A DNA stretch of 14,993 bases. Source: NZQO01 sp964639255. GTDB taxonomy: Bacteria; Bacteroidota; Bacteroidia; Flavobacteriales; Flavobacteriaceae. Position numbers and translations under genes: made by a program. The notes under the pieces were generated by a model. That model was not told the DNA's origin. It did no database searches and saw nothing but the letters and a program-made list of their open reading frames with translations. The stretch is from positions 1 to 14,993 of the forward strand of contig CAZXDP010000063.1 in assembly GCA_964639255.1 (NCBI GenBank). The letters are read 5' to 3'. This document shows positions 1 to 7,660 of this stretch, one piece after another. Each line of letters opens with the position of its first letter. Position 1 is the first letter of the stretch.

Positions 1-1799
1 TGGTTTATAATACCAATACCAGTACGGGCCGAGGTTTTCATTATTGGAACGGCAGTCAGTGGTTGCCCCTTAGCAACTCGACGACAGCAGGATGGAACCT
101 CACTGGTAATGCAGGTACCAATGCTTCTACCCACTTTTTAGGTACGACCGATGCCACGGCAATGGTGCTGCGCACCAACAACAACGAGCGATTGCGTGTT
201 GGAAGCACCGGAAATTTAGGAATAGGAGAAACCAATCCCAACTCGAATGTTGATATTGTGCAAAATGCTGCGGCCGGCAACAGTATCGAGATAACGCACG
301 GCACTGCCTCCAATACTTCTTCTGCCCTTTGGATTCGGAATAATGGCACAAATAGGTCCCTAAACCTGCAAAATCTTAATACCACAAGCACATTGCCAGC
401 GGCGAGCATATCGCAAACGGGCAGTGGAGCTAATGCGCACGGTATGGAAGTGGTGATGCAGAACAACACGGCCGCAACCACTACTGGTATGTTTATAAAT
501 CAACTGGGGTTGGGTTACGGCCACTATACCGCTATGAATGCTACCAATACCAATCCTGCCTTAGCTGCTGTTCATCCAGGTACTGGCGACGGGCTATTCA
601 TTGACCAAACTGGTACAGGCTATGGAATCTACAATCGAGTTGCCGGCAATATTGGTACTGTAAATGAGGTGCTCAGCACCACCTCTGGCACTTATTCGCT
701 AATGACTGCAGGGGGCACGGGGCACTTTGTCGATATGGGCACAAACAATGGCACAGGTATATTTGTGGATGCGGTAAACGCCGCCACACCCCCCACCAGC
801 GGAGGCGATGTATTTGGGTTTAGTACAAATTTGCATACGGCTACTCCAACCTCTGCAGGTTTAGTCTATGGTGCTGCCTTTGCAGCCAACCAGTACGGTC
901 TGGGCCATGGTATCCTTATTAACCATACCGGTGCACAAGGTCGAAATGCCGAATTCAATATTAACAACACGGCCAATACAGATGCCACCCTGTTTTTAAC
1001 TCACTTGGGGCAAGGATCGGCGGTAATCGCTCAGAATCAGAGCAATTCCATTACGGGAACAATTGCTGTTGGGGACTTTGCCTACACAGGCACCGATGTG
1101 GATGACCATTCTGGAATTTCAGGCACCTCCACTCCAGCAACGGGCTGGGGTATCGGGGTACTAGGAACTGGAAATTTTTATGGTGTATTTTCCTTCGGCG
1201 ATCTAGGTGCTAGTGGTACCAAGACATTTATAGCTGATCATCCCTTAGACCCTGAGAACAAATTGCTAAGACATTTTTCAATAGAAAGCAATGAAGTGCT
1301 CAATATGTACCGGGGCGTTGCCACCTTAGATGGCACCGGGAGCGTTACTGTCGCATTGCCAGATTATTTTGACGCCATTAATACAAATTATAGTTACCAG
1401 CTTACTTCTATTGGCAGTGCACAACAACCTTATATAGCCGAAGAGATTCAGGAAAATAGTTTTACCATAGCCGGAGCGCCCAATGCGAAGGTTTCTTGGA
1501 CCGTGTATGCAGAACGAAATGATGCTTATATGCAGTTGCACCCAGAAAGTCGGGAGGCAATTGTAAACAAAACAGGAACGCGACAGGGTAAGTATGTTAC
1601 CCCTTCCTTTTATGGCCACGATGGACGAGCCTTATTTACAAAGAGCCAAGAGGGTACCCCCTCAACGATAACTGACCCATATGCAATGAATGCGCAAGTA
1701 TTGAAGCGAAATGAAGTGCCGCAACCCAAAATTAATTCGGATGAAGAACTTATTTCAACTCAATCAGATAAAGTTAGCGATAAATCAGAAAACAAATAA
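1..1799 (+). CDS. Repetitive surface/fibre-like protein, 5' truncated by window edge
   Basis: The frame is open from the first complete codon at base 3, so the true start lies upstream; 598 residues are visible. The protein is rich in Gly, Asn, Thr and Ala and is built of imperfect repeats. The clearest 14-residue unit reads G-M/L-F-I-N/D-Q-x-G-x-G-Y-G-x-Y at 486-527 and 591-632, with looser copies at 909-950 and 987-1028. This pattern suggests a beta-solenoid or fibre. The segment encoded by about 1224-1535 (beginning FIADHPLDPENKLLRHF and including ALPDYFDAIN and KVSWTVYAERND) matches, from memory, a C-terminal module found in many bacterial surface proteins; I know no assigned function for it. 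A short polar Ser/Asp/Lys tail ends the protein. No membrane segment is visible and the signal peptide, if any, lies outside the window. An extracellular or phage-tail-fibre-like role is inference. Confidence 0.8.
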   Translation, partial: VYNTNTSTGRGFHYWNGSQWLPLSNSTTAGWNLTGNAGTNASTHFLGTTDATAMVLRTNNNERLRVGSTGNLGIGETNPNSNVDIVQNAAAGNSIEITHGTASNTSSALWIRNNGTNRSLNLQNLNTTSTLPAASISQTGSGANAHGMEVVMQNNTAATTTGMFINQLGLGYGHYTAMNATNTNPALAAVHPGTGDGLFIDQTGTGYGIYNRVAGNIGTVNEVLSTTSGTYSLMTAGGTGHFVDMGTNNGTGIFVDAVNAATPPTSGGDVFGFSTNLHTATPTSAGLVYGAAFAANQYGLGHGILINHTGAQGRNAEFNINNTANTDATLFLTHLGQGSAVIAQNQSNSITGTIAVGDFAYTGTDVDDHSGISGTSTPATGWGIGVLGTGNFYGVFSFGDLGASGTKTFIADHPLDPENKLLRHFSIESNEVLNMYRGVATLDGTGSVTVALPDYFDAINTNYSYQLTSIGSAQQPYIAEEIQENSFTIAGAPNAKVSWTVYAERNDAYMQLHPESREAIVNKTGTRQGKYVTPSFYGHDGRALFTKSQEGTPSTITDPYAMNAQVLKRNEVPQPKINSDEELISTQSDKVSDKSENK

Positions 1800-1834
1800 C
1801 CCATTACATCCCATTCTTTTCTTATCGTTGTCGG

Positions 1835-1850
1835 GAAACTCATGAGTTTC
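1835..1850. terminator. 16-bp perfect palindrome between convergent genes
   Basis: GAAACTCATGAGTTTC is a perfect inverted repeat (six-base arms, four-base CATG centre that is itself self-complementary). It sits between the stop of the repetitive surface protein (1799) and the stop of the convergent cysteine protein (1862). The position suggests a shared bidirectional terminator. No clear T-run follows on either strand, so classic intrinsic termination is uncertain. Confidence 0.35.
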
Positions 1851-1861
1851 GTCCATTCTAC

Positions 1862-2311
1862 TTATGAAAACAGTAAAGGGAATTTGGGTCGATTCTCATG
1901 GGTCTCAAACAGCTTCGAATAATCCATTACATTCGCTACGCCTTCCAGTTGGCACAGATAGGCCACCACGGCACAGAGCCCATCGAACAGCATTTCCTTG
2001 TTCAAGCTGGGCCTTTCGGTAGAACGACCCAAGGGGAGGGTGTAGCCGCAGGCTGAGAGGAATACACGCTCTATTTCCAACAACTGGACAGGGGTATATC
2101 CTTGAAACGTACGTCCCAATCGTTGGTGCACCACCCCTACATAACTGAGTTGGGTACTGCCGTGGCATACCGCCAAATGGCGCCACGCATCGGTATTGTC
2201 GAGTATGTTGCCAACCGCGCACTGTTTGCAGCATTCGGGCTGGAGGGTGTCTTCGTGATATGCCCGATAGAGCTTCGAGATGGCATGTTCTAATCTAGGT
2301 GGGGTTTTCAT
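1862..2311 (-). CDS. Conserved CC-x2-C protein of unknown function
   Basis: This encodes 149 residues from the ATG at 2311. The frame stays open upstream to 2413, but that extension would overlap greA/B-family coding DNA and the promoter-like site, and the conserved sequence begins at MKTPPRL. A cysteine cluster C27-C28-x2-C31 lies in PECCKQCAVGN, with another Cys at 49; later conserved-looking stretches are GYTPVQLLEIERVFL and NVMDYSKLFE. No signal peptide or membrane segment is visible, so it is probably cytosolic. From memory, close relatives in Flavobacteriaceae are often labelled Na+-translocating NADH-quinone reductase subunit F. Nothing here supports that: there is no ferredoxin or FAD/NADH domain and the length is far too short. 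The cysteines could bind a metal, but this is inference. Confidence 0.8.
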   Translation of the reverse strand: MKTPPRLEHAISKLYRAYHEDTLQPECCKQCAVGNILDNTDAWRHLAVCHGSTQLSYVGVVHQRLGRTFQGYTPVQLLEIERVFLSACGYTLPLGRSTERPSLNKEMLFDGLCAVVAYLCQLEGVANVMDYSKLFETHENRPKFPLLFS

Positions 2312-2335
2312 AGCAAATTCTTTTTCCACAGTACC

Positions 2336-2366
2336 TAAAAATACAAAAAAGATGGGAGGTTTGCAA
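2336..2366 (-). promoter_or_regulatory. Candidate Bacteroidota promoter for the CC-x2-C gene
   Basis: Read on the minus strand there is a TTG (2364-2366), a 20-base spacer, then TATTTTTA (2336-2343), close to the Bacteroidota form TTG-N19/20-TAnnTTTG. It lies about 25 bases upstream of the start at 2311, so the leader would be short. It suggests this gene can be transcribed separately from the Gre-family gene upstream. Confidence 0.45.
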
Positions 2367-2390
2367 TTGTAGCAATTGAATGCGAGGGAG

Positions 2391-2903
2391 CTACGCCTGG
2401 GGCAGGTACGCAATATGTTTGATCAAGATAGACCGTTGGTCGTTCCCCAACCGGAAGGGTACCGTCTCGCCTACCTTCGCCCCGGTAATGGCCTGTGCCA
2501 ATGGAGCCACGAATGCGATTTTTCCCTGTTTTATATCGGCCTCGTCCACACCCACGATTGTCAATGTATTCTCTTGCGGCGCCGGAAGCATTTGGTAGGT
2601 CACCCTTGCTCCAAAACGCACCTCATCTTGAGGTTGCTGCAAAGGGTCTATGACCCTTGCGGAGGCAATACGCTCGTTGATTTTTTGAATTACCCCATTG
2701 TAGTAGGTGCGTTTGCGCCGCAGCTCTCTCTCATCGGCACTTTTGAGCGCCGCCAACTGCTGCAGCAAGGTTTCTTTTTCGGTTTGCAACAGGTACAGTC
2801 CCGTGGGTGTCACATAGTTGGTAACGTGAGGTGGTAAGGCGGCGCGAGAGGGCACCACCACGGGCTCCTCTTGGTCTCCTTCTTTTACAAATCCTCTGCT
2901 CAT
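2391..2903 (-). CDS. GreA/GreB-family transcription factor
   Basis: This encodes 170 residues from the ATG at 2903. The frame is open to 2939, but family members known to me start MSRGFVKE, so the downstream ATG is preferred; an AAGGA lies about 13 bases upstream. Residues 33-82 form a short N-terminal helical hairpin, followed by an FKBP-like C-terminal domain (about 95-165) with ARVIDPLQQPQDEVRFGA and IVGVDEADIKQGKIAF, typical of the family. Such proteins bind RNA polymerase through the C-terminal domain and insert the coiled coil into the secondary channel to rescue backtracked complexes. The acidic residues D57, E58 and E60 sit near the hairpin tip, but by eye they do not align with the Asp/Glu pair of Escherichia coli GreA. 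RNA-cleavage stimulation is therefore not certain; a polymerase-modulating role like Rnk is the alternative. Confidence 0.88.
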   Translation of the reverse strand: MSRGFVKEGDQEEPVVVPSRAALPPHVTNYVTPTGLYLLQTEKETLLQQLAALKSADERELRRKRTYYNGVIQKINERIASARVIDPLQQPQDEVRFGARVTYQMLPAPQENTLTIVGVDEADIKQGKIAFVAPLAQAITGAKVGETVPFRLGNDQRSILIKHIAYLPQA

Positions 2904-3018
2904 ATCGTTGGTTATTCCTTCGGAAAATACAAAAAACAAATCACTTTCCCTAGTGGAATTGCGGTTGGTCGTTGAACCCTAGGGCGAACAAGCTAACGTG
3001 CCAAGATCATAGGCTAAT

Positions 3019-3067
3019 GCAGGTCGAAAGGCAGTGGTAGCCTTACGATACAGCCACCGGGACCTGC
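3019..3067. other. Stem structure directly after the DUF5686 gene
   Basis: GCAGGTC (3019-3025) and GACCTGC (3061-3067) are perfect seven-base inverted arms enclosing 35 bases. The second arm abuts the stop codon of the DUF5686 gene (3068-3070). On the minus strand two inner pairings compete: GGTGGC with GCTACC (one G-U) and AAGGC with GCCTT. No T-run follows, so it does not look like a standard intrinsic terminator; a 3' stabilising structure is possible. Confidence 0.5.
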
Positions 3068-5545
3068 TTAAAATGAAAATCCAAAGACGCCGGTAACCCC
3101 AAAAGGACGGGCATCGGGATTGTCTAGATAATTTCCCCTAAAGTTGAAGTCGAGCCGGAAAATACGGAATATGTTTCCTATGCCCACGCTCCATTCCCAA
3201 TAAACCTCATCGGGTGCCTGGTAGGGAATGGTGGAAGCATTGAGGGCGCGGTTGTCATCGGAAATATCGCCGTACACGGCCCGGAACCCCACTACTTCCC
3301 GAAGGTCGAGATCGCGCAGGCCGGGGATTCTTCCGAAGATCCTTCCGCCAAAATTATGCTGCAGGTGCAGGCTGGTATAGGTATCGGTCACAAATTCATA
3401 GAAATCGAGGTTGGCGAAGGTATTGTACAGGCTAAAATATGTCTGGTTTCCGGGAACGGGACTTAACAGGGCGAGGGGCACGGGATCGAAAATCTTCCCC
3501 ACTTCCACGGTACTGTACAACTGGCCAAAGCCCCCGATATTCCAAGGTTGCGTGTACAGGGCCTGTAGTTTTCGGTAACTGAAATCGCCGCCCATCACAT
3601 CTTCTATTCCGTAGGTATACCCAAGGAAAAAGATAGGATAATCGCCATCGTTGATAATGGTTTGCTCTACGCCGTAGCCAGAAGTTTTGCGTCGCGGGGT
3701 GTAGGTAAAGGCCAATTCTACCTCGGGTTGTGAAATGGTACTTTTTACATTTCCGTTCTCATCGAAATAATCGAGGCTAAAGGTTTCGGTAGCCGACTCG
3801 AGTGTACGGTAGGAGCCTGTAAGGCGAATGTTGAAATTCTTTGCCGGTTCTATTGAAAATCCAGCCGTTGCCAGGTTGAGACGGGTAAGCCTATCGTTTA
3901 CCCCTACCGAGATAAGCGCAGAGGAAGCTAGGCTACGGCCCAATACATCGTTGCTATTGGTAAGGCTAGCGCCCGTTTGCTCCACGTCGCGCCTGTTGCC
4001 CGCAAACACGGTAAGTCGGGACCTGGGATCTAGCAGCCACTTACCTGAAATACCGTATTTAAAACGTTCGTCGCGAAAGCCGTAGGCGCCAAAGACTTCG
4101 ATACGCCACGGATCGTTCTGGCTAAAATAGGTTCGGCCGCCTAAGCGGATGCGTAATCCCTCGGCCTCATTGAAGCCAAATACCGAAAAGACCGGCCCGA
4201 AATCTAAATTGCCCACCTGGTAATACCCACTTGCTAGGGTAGCCCCAATGTTATACAAGGCCTTGAAACGGGGTACGGTTTTGAGGGTGTCGAGCATTTT
4301 ATAGATACCGCGCTCGTCTTTGCCCAGATCTTCCATTCGCTTCACTTCCCAATAATCATCTGGGCGATTGTATACCTCGTATTGGTACGGAGCTACCTGC
4401 TCGCTGTAAAATTCTTTCGGTTTTTCAATATTGAATTGGTAGTTGTCGTACAGGGTGGTTCGCTTCCCGTAAACGCCACGGGCCTCTTCCTTTTTCCGAA
4501 GGCTGAAATCGCTCAAGAAATAGTCGCGGGTAATGAGGAAGGTGGAATCGTTGAGCACATCGAACTCCTGTTCGATATAGATTTCGCGTACCCAGTTCAC
4601 ATTGGCACTTTTACTCGCCTGCAGATTGATCTCCTTTACGGCCCAAGTGGTATCGTTTACCCAAAAATCGCCCTTAAAGGTAAGTTCGTTCTTGCGCCTG
4701 GGATAGTACACGATATTGTAGCACCATTTTTGGTCGCGGTAGGCGCTGTCCAACAACACGTAGTTATAGACATCGATACCCGTGGTGGAGAGCGGACTCA
4801 CAAAGGCTTTGTCGAAAAACTTCAGGTAATTGTCATAGACATTATATTCTTTGTAGAGGTCTTTAACGAAAGCGATGAGCGCTTGGTTGTTTTCGAATCC
4901 GCTGGCCTTATTGCCTTCCAGCACCTCCTTCTCCTCTCCCAACACGTTGCTGCCGTACACCTTGGAATAGGCCTCGTTGAGAAAGATAGGCAGGTAGGTA
5001 TTCCCGGTGATGTTTGAAGTATCGGTTTGCTCGAAGATGAACTCCATACCGTTGAAAATCCTACTGTTAATGAGGGCGCTATCGATGGTGTTGAGATCAA
5101 ATTCGAGTTTTTCGTATTTATCGTACTGGTACTGCTTGAACTTCCTCACCCCATTTTCCCTGCGGTTCTCCCATATTTTCCTGAGAATATCCAGGGCGGG
5201 GTTATTGGTTTTTGAAGTCTTTCCGCTAAAGATAACCACTTCATCGAGCGCTGCGGCCTCCTCTTCCAAAACGATTTCCATATTGTAAGTGCTGCGCTTG
5301 GTAAGCGGCACTATCTTCTCGGTAAAACCCACAAAGGAAAAAAGCACCTCGGAATAAGTCTCGTCACTCTCGAGATAAAACCGACCCTCCTCATTGCTTA
5401 TCGTGCCCTCATTGCTGTCTTTGAAAATTACGTTGGCGAACGCCACGGGCTCCCCAGAAGCATCCTTAATAACACCGCTTACCTTAGTTTGGGCAAGCGC
5501 CGCTGTTGAGAGCAGTAAAAGAAAACAATAAAGTAGGTTTTTCAT
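3068..5545 (-). CDS. DUF5686 / carboxypeptidase-like regulatory domain outer-membrane protein
   Basis: The 825-residue protein starts with a signal peptide (about 1-19, ending AALAQ). Residues 20 to about 105 form a CarboxypepD_reg-like beta-sandwich (VSGVIKDASGEPVAFANVIF...GTISNEEGRFYL), ending in the LDEVVIF segment typical of SusC-like and related Bacteroidota proteins. The rest resembles DUF5686: a middle domain containing ILRKIWENRRENG, then a long run of alternating polar and apolar strands with many aromatic residues to a C-terminal Phe (GVFGFSF), as expected for an outer-membrane beta-barrel. No TonB-receptor plug is obvious. The substrate is unknown. It lies 120 bases downstream of pdhB on the same strand; a separate promoter-like element in the gap suggests it need not be co-transcribed. 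Function beyond outer-membrane location is not supported. Confidence 0.88.
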   Translation of the reverse strand: MKNLLYCFLLLLSTAALAQTKVSGVIKDASGEPVAFANVIFKDSNEGTISNEEGRFYLESDETYSEVLFSFVGFTEKIVPLTKRSTYNMEIVLEEEAAALDEVVIFSGKTSKTNNPALDILRKIWENRRENGVRKFKQYQYDKYEKLEFDLNTIDSALINSRIFNGMEFIFEQTDTSNITGNTYLPIFLNEAYSKVYGSNVLGEEKEVLEGNKASGFENNQALIAFVKDLYKEYNVYDNYLKFFDKAFVSPLSTTGIDVYNYVLLDSAYRDQKWCYNIVYYPRRKNELTFKGDFWVNDTTWAVKEINLQASKSANVNWVREIYIEQEFDVLNDSTFLITRDYFLSDFSLRKKEEARGVYGKRTTLYDNYQFNIEKPKEFYSEQVAPYQYEVYNRPDDYWEVKRMEDLGKDERGIYKMLDTLKTVPRFKALYNIGATLASGYYQVGNLDFGPVFSVFGFNEAEGLRIRLGGRTYFSQNDPWRIEVFGAYGFRDERFKYGISGKWLLDPRSRLTVFAGNRRDVEQTGASLTNSNDVLGRSLASSALISVGVNDRLTRLNLATAGFSIEPAKNFNIRLTGSYRTLESATETFSLDYFDENGNVKSTISQPEVELAFTYTPRRKTSGYGVEQTIINDGDYPIFFLGYTYGIEDVMGGDFSYRKLQALYTQPWNIGGFGQLYSTVEVGKIFDPVPLALLSPVPGNQTYFSLYNTFANLDFYEFVTDTYTSLHLQHNFGGRIFGRIPGLRDLDLREVVGFRAVYGDISDDNRALNASTIPYQAPDEVYWEWSVGIGNIFRIFRLDFNFRGNYLDNPDARPFGVTGVFGFSF

Positions 5546-5567
5546 AAAGCGCGATGCAGTAAGGCTT

Positions 5568-5600
5568 CAAATATGCGGAAACTAAAGGTCTTAAAACAAA
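5568..5600 (-). promoter_or_regulatory. Candidate promoter for the DUF5686 gene
   Basis: On the minus strand a TTTG (5597-5600) is followed after 21 bases by CATATTTG (5568-5575), which resembles the Bacteroidota -7 element TAnnTTTG with one mismatch. It lies about 25 bases upstream of the start codon at 5545. Confidence 0.4.
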
Positions 5601-5622
5601 AAAAGCGTGGTAAACCTGTGTT

Positions 5623-5643
5623 AAAAAATAAGCTACCTCGCTT
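5623..5643 (-). terminator. Weak candidate terminator after pdhB
   Basis: On the minus strand AAGC and GCTT (plus-strand 5640-5643 and 5630-5633) flank six bases, then a short AT stretch containing six T follows (about 5623-5628). The four-base stem is weak. Its place just after the pdhB stop (5666) is the main support. Confidence 0.25.
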
Positions 5644-5665
5644 TATGGAAGAACTTGCGTTCTAT

Positions 5666-6646
5666 TTAGTCTTTGTACAGAACCTTTTTTACCGCCTTTT
5701 TTACATCTTCGCTATTGGGCAACCATTCCTCTAGCAGCACTGGCGAATAAGGCGCTGGAGTATCGGCCGTATTCAGCTTGATGATGGGTGCGTCAAGATA
5801 ATCGAACGCTTGGCTCTGTACCTGGTAGGTAATTTCCGTAGCCACATTGCCAAAAGGCCATGCTTCCTCAAGAATTACCAATCGATTGGTTTTCTTTACC
5901 GATTCCAAGATGGTATCGTGATCCATAGGCCGTACGGTGCGCAGATCGATGATCTCACATTCTATGCCTTCCTCGGCAAGCTCATCGGCCGCGGTATAGG
6001 CCTCCTTTATGATTTTTCCGAAGGAAACGATCGTCACGTCGGTCCCCTTGCGCTTAATTTCGGCAACGCCCAGCGGGATAAGGTATTCCCCTTCTGGCAC
6101 CTCGCCCTTATCGCCGTACATTTGCTCGCTTTCCATAAAAATAACCGGATCGTCATCACGAATGGAACTCTTCAGCAAACCTTTGGCATCCTTGGGATTG
6201 GAAGGCACCACCACTTTTAGGCCCGGACAGTTGGCGTACCAGCTCTCGAATGCCTGCGAGTGGGTAGCCGCGAGTTGTCCTGCCGAAGCGGTAGGACCAC
6301 GGAAAACAATAGGGATATTGAATTGCCCGCCGCTCATTTGCCGCATCTTGGCAGCGTTGTTGATGATCTGGTCTATCCCCACCAAGGAGAAATTGAAAGT
6401 CATAAACTCGATGATGGGACGGTTCCCGTTCATGGCCGATCCCACGCCCACGCCGGCGAAGCCGAGTTCGGAAATGGGCGTATCGATGACGCGCTTGGCG
6501 CCAAACTCGTCTAACATACCCTTGCTGGCCTTATAGGCGCCGTTATACTCGGCCACCTCTTCGCCCATTAAATATATCGTATCGTCGCGGCGCATTTCTT
6601 CGCTCATCGCTTCCTGTATGGCCTCACGGAATTGGATTGTTTTCAT
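5666..6646 (-). CDS. pdhB: Pyruvate dehydrogenase E1 component, beta subunit
   Basis: The 326-residue length is normal for a free-standing E1 beta. E1 alpha2-beta2 uses thiamine diphosphate to decarboxylate pyruvate and to acetylate the lipoyl group of E2, feeding acetyl-CoA to central metabolism in the cytosol. Family motifs are clear: DTPISELGFAGVGVGSAMNG, where E60 corresponds to the Glu that activates ThDP; FMTFNFSLVGIDQIINNAAK; and AATHSQAFESWYANCPGLKVV, where H129 matches the conserved active-site His. The C-terminal transketolase-like domain includes IIDLRTVRPMDHDTI and EEAWPFGNVATEI. The sequence is closer to PDH than to branched-chain E1 beta in my reading, but the two families are related. 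E1 alpha and E2 are not in the window, so they must be encoded elsewhere. It diverges from etfB across a 215-base gap. Confidence 0.93.
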   Translation of the reverse strand: MKTIQFREAIQEAMSEEMRRDDTIYLMGEEVAEYNGAYKASKGMLDEFGAKRVIDTPISELGFAGVGVGSAMNGNRPIIEFMTFNFSLVGIDQIINNAAKMRQMSGGQFNIPIVFRGPTASAGQLAATHSQAFESWYANCPGLKVVVPSNPKDAKGLLKSSIRDDDPVIFMESEQMYGDKGEVPEGEYLIPLGVAEIKRKGTDVTIVSFGKIIKEAYTAADELAEEGIECEIIDLRTVRPMDHDTILESVKKTNRLVILEEAWPFGNVATEITYQVQSQAFDYLDAPIIKLNTADTPAPYSPVLLEEWLPNSEDVKKAVKKVLYKD

Positions 6647-6686
6647 AGGTACTGCTGTTTTCCTGCTCTGTATTTATTTAGTGGAG

Positions 6687-6694
6687 CAAAAATA
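6687..6694 (-). promoter_or_regulatory. Promoter -7 element for pdhB
   Basis: On the minus strand TATTTTTG is an exact match to the Bacteroidota -7 form TAnnTTTG, 41 bases upstream of the pdhB start. I do not see a convincing TTG at the -33 position. The 215-base gap 6647-6861 otherwise holds AT-rich sequence and the probable etfB promoter; I see no other gene in it. Confidence 0.45.
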
Positions 6695-6781
6695 GCATAA
6701 TATAAATGTGTAGCGGCGGAATTCCCGCAGATTTAACGCAATTTTATTATGCACGCATAGCAGTTTTCAAAAATATATTGG

Positions 6782-6789
6782 TATCTTCG
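6782..6789 (+). promoter_or_regulatory. Possible -7 element for etfB
   Basis: TATCTTCG differs by one base from TAnnTTTG and lies about 72 bases upstream of the etfB start. The upstream element is unclear (a TTTT at 6764-6767 is too close). The resulting leader of about 65 bases would be A-rich near the start codon. Confidence 0.3.
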
Positions 6790-6861
6790 TAGGCTGAAAA
6801 TCGCTCGCCACGCGGCACGGCTTTCAACAGAAAAAATAATATCCAAAAAGAGCGTTGTTTT

Positions 6862-7596
6862 ATGAAAATATTAGTGTGCATTAGTCACGTTCCAGACACT
6901 ACCTCCAAAATAAATTTTACCGAAGGCGACACCAAGTTCGACACCAACGGGGTGCAATTTGTAATCAACCCCAATGATGAATTTGGCCTTACCCGTGCCA
7001 TGTGGTTCAAGGAAAAGCAAGGCGCTACCGTTCACGTGGTGAACGTAGGCGGCGCCGAAACCGAGCCAACCTTGCGCAAGGCCCTGGCCATTGGCGCAGA
7101 TGAGGCCATTCGTATCAATACCGAAGCCAAGGACGGATATTCTGTAGCCAAGGAACTGGCCGAAGTGGCCAAAGATTACGATCTTATTATTGGTGGCAGG
7201 GAAAGCATCGATTATAACGGTGGCATGGTACCTGGCATGGTGGCCAAGATGATAGGCGCCAGCTTTGTAAACACCTGCATTAAACTGGAAGTTGACGGCA
7301 ATACCGCCACCGCCACACGCGAAATTGACGGTGGAAAGGAAACCGTAAAGGTTGGCCTCCCCTTGGTGATTGGTGGGCAAAAGGGATTGGTTGAGGAAAG
7401 CGACCTGCGCATTCCCAATATGCGTGGTATTATGCAAGCCCGTAAAAAACCATTGAATGTAAAGGAACCAATAGGCGCCAAGGCCGAAACGGAAGCCAAG
7501 CAGTTCCGTAAACCTGCCCCCAAGGGCGATGTAAAGTTGGTGGAATCGGTCGACGAATTGGTGAACCTATTGCACAACGAGGCGAAAGTAATTTAA
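6862..7596 (+). CDS. etfB: Electron transfer flavoprotein, beta subunit
   Basis: The 244-residue protein begins MKILVCISHVPDTTSKI, the usual EtfB N terminus. EtfB pairs with EtfA as a cytosolic heterodimer that takes electrons from acyl-CoA and other dehydrogenases; the beta subunit carries AMP and helps hold FAD. Visible family segments include VQFVINPNDEFGLTRAMWFKE, LRKALAIGADEAIRI, DLIIGGRESIDYNGGMVPGMVAKMIG, and the later LPLVIGGQKGLVEESDLRIPNMRGIMQARKKPL, which corresponds to the AMP-binding and recognition-loop region. It is followed 83 bases later by etfA on the same strand, so the two almost certainly share a transcript. The gap between them contains an AT-rich inverted repeat. Confidence 0.95.
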   Translation: MKILVCISHVPDTTSKINFTEGDTKFDTNGVQFVINPNDEFGLTRAMWFKEKQGATVHVVNVGGAETEPTLRKALAIGADEAIRINTEAKDGYSVAKELAEVAKDYDLIIGGRESIDYNGGMVPGMVAKMIGASFVNTCIKLEVDGNTATATREIDGGKETVKVGLPLVIGGQKGLVEESDLRIPNMRGIMQARKKPLNVKEPIGAKAETEAKQFRKPAPKGDVKLVESVDELVNLLHNEAKVI

Positions 7597-7617
7597 TAAT
7601 ACAGAATGCTGGATTTA

Positions 7618-7660
7618 GAATTCAGAATTAAAAGCTACTCTGAATCATAATTCAAAATTC
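7618..7660. repeat. AT-rich inverted repeat between etfB and etfA
   Basis: GAATTCAGAATTA (7618-7630) and TAATTCAAAATTC (7648-7660) pair at 11 of 13 positions around a 17-base loop. A competing pairing uses ATTCAGA (7620-7626) and TCTGAAT (7639-7645). It resembles the ATTCAGAATT-rich intergenic sequence common in flavobacterial genomes (from memory). It lacks the GC stem expected of a strong terminator. Confidence 0.45.

Noticed and set aside
486..1028. Nucleotide tandem repeat or CRISPR-like array in the first gene
   Set aside because: The repetition is at the protein level only, with diverged codons and irregular spacing, inside an open frame.
63..1799. Start of the first protein at the TTG at base 63
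   Set aside because: The same frame is open to the window edge and reads as protein-like sequence (VYNTNTSTGRGFHYWNGSQW), so the gene continues upstream and base 63 is an internal Leu codon.
2312..2413. Longer start for the CC-x2-C gene, at 2413
   Set aside because: The extension overlaps the end of the Gre-family gene and a good promoter-like site, and the conserved family sequence begins at the ATG at 2311.
4382..5017. 211-residue open frame opposite the DUF5686 gene
   Set aside because: It lies wholly inside a strongly supported gene on the other strand, and its sequence is what that gene gives when read in reverse; no domain or start signal is visible.
5650..5663. AGAAC-TTGC-GTTCT hairpin after pdhB
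   Set aside because: The five-base stem is short and has no T-run on either strand, so it is not called as a terminator.
6009..6536. 175-residue open frame opposite pdhB
   Set aside because: pdhB here is intact with all its catalytic motifs; the opposite frame has no family resemblance.
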